Below, piece by piece: positions 62,754 through 64,000 of a stretch of DNA of 64,000 nucleotides (the stretch's first letter is position 1; the number at the start of each line of letters is the position of its first letter). Under the pieces are notes generated by a model. It ran no database searches. It was not told the origin of the DNA and saw nothing but the letters and a program-made list of their open reading frames with translations. The stretch spans positions 930,001 to 994,000 of the forward strand of contig CP064957.1 of assembly GCA_016699045.1 (NCBI GenBank), given 5' to 3'. The DNA is from a bacterium. GTDB taxonomy: Bacteria > Babelota > Babeliae > Babelales > RVW-14. The translations under genes and the position numbers were made by a program.

Positions 62754-63503
62754 GTGTCGCGACTTAAAAAATTGATTGAACAAACGACTTTTTTGATGGA
62801 AAAGCAGGAAGAAGCAAAGAATGAATGCGCTGCTATTTTTAACGATGTTTTGAGTTTTGTAGAGCAAAAAATCAATAATTTGCCTCAAGAATCAGAAGAA
62901 GCTGAGGTTTTGGGCAAAGTTTATGATGTTCTTTCTGGCCAAGCACAAAAACTTGCTGATGAAACAACCGATGATATTGCTTTCTTGGCTGAACAGCTTA
63001 AAGCGTTACAACACGTCAATGACGTTAAAGACCCAGTAAAAGCTCAAGAATTACTCAATATGTTGATCGATGAAGATGAAGAAATCAGCGACACAGATGT
63101 TTTCAAAGAAGGTGTTACGCAAGAAGCGCAAGAATCAAAAAATTCATTGCAAATGATGGTTCAAGACGTTAAAGACGCGCTTGAGGAAGGCAACTTTGAA
63201 GATGTTCAGTTGTTGCTTGAAGCATTGCTTGAAGAAGAAGAAAATGAATTTGATGATGAAGAAGAAGACGAAGAAGAAGAGTTTGAAGACGATCATTTAG
63301 CTAAAGTTATGATGAAGATGGCTGGTCATGAAGATACTGAAGACGGATGTTCTTCGGGTGGCTGCGGTAGTTGCTCAACGGGTTGTGGCCCAAGATCTGA
63401 GAAAGATTTTGATATTTTTTCATTTGTCAGCAAATATGATCGTGAACTTGAACTTGATGTAAAAAAAGATGACAAGTCATCTTCAACTGAAAATCAAGCG
63501 TAA
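62754..63503 (+). CDS. Acidic helical protein with a Cys/Gly cluster, function unknown
   Basis: The 249-residue protein (GTG start after AAAGGA) begins with a helical part (LKKLIEQTTFLMEKQEEAKNE) and is strongly acidic from residue 120 (EEENEFDDEEEDEEEEFEDD). Near residue 200 lies a Cys-rich stretch GCSSGGCGSCSTGCG with spacing C-x4-C-x2-C-x3-C, which could bind metal or a cluster. No signal peptide and no known family. The gene precedes a ferredoxin by 50-100 bp, so a link to Fe-S or redox chemistry is possible, but not shown. Confidence 0.7.
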   Translation: MSRLKKLIEQTTFLMEKQEEAKNECAAIFNDVLSFVEQKINNLPQESEEAEVLGKVYDVLSGQAQKLADETTDDIAFLAEQLKALQHVNDVKDPVKAQELLNMLIDEDEEISDTDVFKEGVTQEAQESKNSLQMMVQDVKDALEEGNFEDVQLLLEALLEEEENEFDDEEEDEEEEFEDDHLAKVMMKMAGHEDTEDGCSSGGCGSCSTGCGPRSEKDFDIFSFVSKYDRELELDVKKDDKSSSTENQA

Positions 63504-63601
63504 AATATTTTTGTCCTTCAGGATATCTGTGGTACACTGGCGCGATTTGTTGTATGAGCAATAAGGGTGCTTGTGTGCCGATTAAAAAAGAGAAGTTGCC
63601 G

Positions 63602-63808
63602 ATGGCTCGCTGTATAAAAAATGTTAAAATTGTTCCTGGCTGTATTTCATGTGGCTCCTGCGAAGCAATCTGCCCAAAAGTTTTTGAAGTGCGTGATATT
63701 GCGTATATCAAAAAAGATGTTAATTTTAATGAGCAAGCCGATGATGTTCGCGAAGCCGCGGATATGTGTCCGGTAAGTGTTATAAAAGTTGAAGAAGAAA
63801 CAGAGTAG
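63602..63808 (+). CDS. [4Fe-4S] ferredoxin
   Basis: The small protein (68 residues from the ATG at 63602, which follows AGAGAAG; 84 from an ATG at 63554) has one cluster motif, GCISCGSCEAICPKVFEV with C-x2-C-x2-C-x3-CP, and the fourth ligand in AADMCPVSVI. This is the single-cluster ferredoxin form with a long middle. It carries electrons in the cytoplasm. Confidence 0.88.
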   Translation: MARCIKNVKIVPGCISCGSCEAICPKVFEVRDIAYIKKDVNFNEQADDVREAADMCPVSVIKVEEETE

Positions 63809-63851
63809 CCTGGCAACGGGTGTGGTTGGTGTGGATAGGAGTAATACGCGC

Positions 63852-64000
63852 ATGCTGCAACAACTCAAAACATTATTTTTTGGACACTCAAAAAATGAGT
63901 GTGCAGTGTATGAGAAGCTGAGTACACAATTTGCTCTCGATAATCATGAGCTTATTTTTGCAGGGCAGATTTTGCAGTCGGCATATCAGCGATTTGCTGA
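63852..64000 (+). CDS. Truncated gene at window edge, unknown
   Basis: An ATG at 63852 with an upstream AGGAG starts a frame open to the window end: MLQQLKTLFFGHSKNECAVY, then FALDNHELIFAGQIL. It is too short to identify. It probably follows the ferredoxin on the same transcript. Confidence 0.5.
   Translation, partial: MLQQLKTLFFGHSKNECAVYEKLSTQFALDNHELIFAGQILQSAYQRFA

Noticed and set aside
63427..63816. 129-codon minus-strand frame over the ferredoxin
   Set aside because: The plus-strand ferredoxin with its CxxCxxCxxxCP motif explains the region.

Overview
The window looks like a piece of a Gram-negative bacterial chromosome with a host-dependent flavour. It holds an outer-membrane LPS branch (KdsC, an LptC-like protein), a lipoprotein signal peptidase, an ftsQ-ftsA-ftsZ cluster, AT-rich intergenic DNA, and an unusually high share of secreted proteins without clear function. 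Several of these resemble eukaryotic or effector families: a mitochondrial-carrier-like protein, a secreted RING-like zinc finger, ankyrin repeats, and caspase-fold peptidases. This fits candidate phylum Dependentiae (TM6) or another protist-associated lineage. The assignment is an inference from gene content, not a phylogenetic result.

Layout. 1-5.0 kb (minus strand): a run of genes for secreted or membrane proteins (mitochondrial-carrier-like protein, degenerate SNase-like protein, alpha/beta hydrolase, acidic exported protein) that reads into a biotin carboxylase gene cut by the window edge. 5.1-8.3 kb: sufS (frameshifted), sufU and leucyl aminopeptidase. 8.4-8.6 kb: tRNA-Asn and tRNA-Val. 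9.4-15.3 kb: an accessory region with a GIY-YIG/NUMOD-type protein broken in two, a broken ankyrin gene, a broken tandem-repeat gene, a YaiI-family gene and an IS200-type element. 15.3-26.7 kb: a CYTH-domain protein, a methyltransferase-like protein, gene remnants, two tandem paralogous caspase-like exported proteins, an NlpC/P60 protein, an M48-type metalloprotease and an exported peroxiredoxin. 27-35 kb: two alpha/beta hydrolases, an AAA ATPase with a leader hairpin, an ATP-cone/Mrr-like nuclease, an FkbM methyltransferase (frameshifted), an exported SDR and a clostripain-like peptidase.

35-53.8 kb is the housekeeping core: ftsQAZ; a secreted RING-like protein; pheT-lspA-pgpA-comF; lptC-kdsC followed by four tandem HAD phosphatases; uppS-gpsA; and the convergent operon degT-tmk-holB-comEC-like. 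54.3-61.7 kb carries a very large exported protein (about 1,805 aa) and a 629-aa likely beta-barrel outer-membrane protein, probably a surface pair. 61.7-64 kb has an MNT/HEPN toxin-antitoxin pair set between two 48-bp direct repeats, an acidic Cys-cluster protein, a ferredoxin and a truncated gene.

A cross-cutting observation is that at least five genes are interrupted by frameshifts, and every one that can be reconstructed needs one extra base, mostly in a short homopolymer. This could be sequencing under-calling or real gene decay, and it affects how sufS, the FkbM gene, tnpA, the GIY-YIG gene and the ankyrin gene should be read.
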